A stretch of 64,000 bases of DNA, from the NCBI GenBank assembly GCA_018907035.1, contig JACCIC010000274.1, forward strand, positions 206,001 to 270,000, written 5' to 3'. Source of the stretch: Sycobia sp. Sy_11. Its lineage: Eukaryota; Arthropoda; Insecta; Hymenoptera; Epichrysomallidae. Shown piece after piece: positions 63,353 through 64,000 of this stretch. The position numbers and the translations under genes were made by a program. The notes below the pieces were generated by a model. It was not told where the DNA came from, did not search any database, and saw only the letters and a program-made list of their open reading frames with translations. Position 1 is the first letter of the stretch. Each line of letters begins with the position of its first letter.

Positions 63353-64000
63353 CATACATATATACATATATTGTTTAACATAATCATTCTGTTTAGATTT
63401 TATTAATATTAATGTGGGAAAATTGCAACTACAAAAAACCGTTATAGATATTCGAAAATTAGTTTTTCGACATTTCTCGATACCTTCAAGTTGATTGAAA
63501 AAAACTGAAGTCGAGATAAAACGAATGAAATAGCGCCACTTTCGAATCAAAACGAACATTTTCACACAAAATTATAAAAAGAATGTTTACATAATTTTCA
63601 TATATATTAGCCCGTATTACTTAATTTAATATTTTTCTAATTGATGTATTATCATTTGTACATCTGCGTCACAGAGATTCGGACGAATTGCCCGCACCTA
63701 CATTAGAATTTTCTATGTGAAACAAATTCGAATTATATACTTGTATTTTCAATAATAATGCGGCAAGTACGTCTAATACGATTCTTATCTGATTAGCAGA
63801 CATATTTCGGAGCGTTTCGTAACGGCGATAAACTGAGGTCACGCGATAATCCGTCGTTAATCGGAGCAGTAAATATCGTCAGTATCAAAATAGAGATGGA
63901 CTAAGTGGATATTATCCGAATCTGGATATGCAGAATTCCACAACATAGATCGAGTCGGTCCAGTATTCCAATTTAAAAAAAATCGTGATTTTTTCCTCTT
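63349..64000. other. AT-rich unique DNA at the window end
   Basis: No gene is seen. Confidence 0.45.

Overview
The window looks like non-coding nuclear DNA of an insect, most likely a hymenopteran such as an ant (inference). The basis is animal-type mariner and Jockey-like transposon fossils, alternation of AT-rich DNA with CpG-rich pockets, about 40 long (TA)n microsatellites, and the absence of operons, ribosome binding sites or long genuine reading frames. No exon of a known gene, no tRNA or rRNA and no CRISPR array could be recognised. Most apparent open frames longer than 100 codons run through microsatellites, which contain no stop codons.

The clearest functional signal is near 53.9 kb on the minus strand. 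A textbook 3' splice site (long pyrimidine tract, then TTACAG) is joined with no exon to a textbook 5' splice site (GTAAGTTAA). This is the layout of a recursive splice site (ratchet point), known from very long introns of fly genes. A second GTAAGT donor lies 53 nt downstream. If correct, this part of the window is the inside of a very long intron of an unidentified minus-strand gene, which would explain why no exons are seen.

Layout: 1-7.2 kb is AT-rich DNA with five (TA)n tracts. 7.2-10.5 kb holds CpG-rich pockets and compound repeats. 10.5-17 kb is AT-rich and contains a decayed Jockey-like reverse transcriptase (15.68-16.17 kb). 17-30 kb alternates CpG-rich pockets with microsatellites. 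30-37 kb is AT-rich with a decayed mariner (35.0-35.9 kb). 37-43 kb is microsatellite-dense and GC-variable, with several perfect hairpins. 43-50.8 kb is mostly unique DNA. 50.8-54.7 kb is repeat-dense and holds the splice ratchet. 54.70-55.92 kb is a mariner with both terminal inverted repeats and a broken transposase. 56-64 kb has more CpG-rich pockets, a third mariner fossil (60.8-61.6 kb) and microsatellites. All four transposon fossils read on the plus strand, antisense to the inferred host gene.
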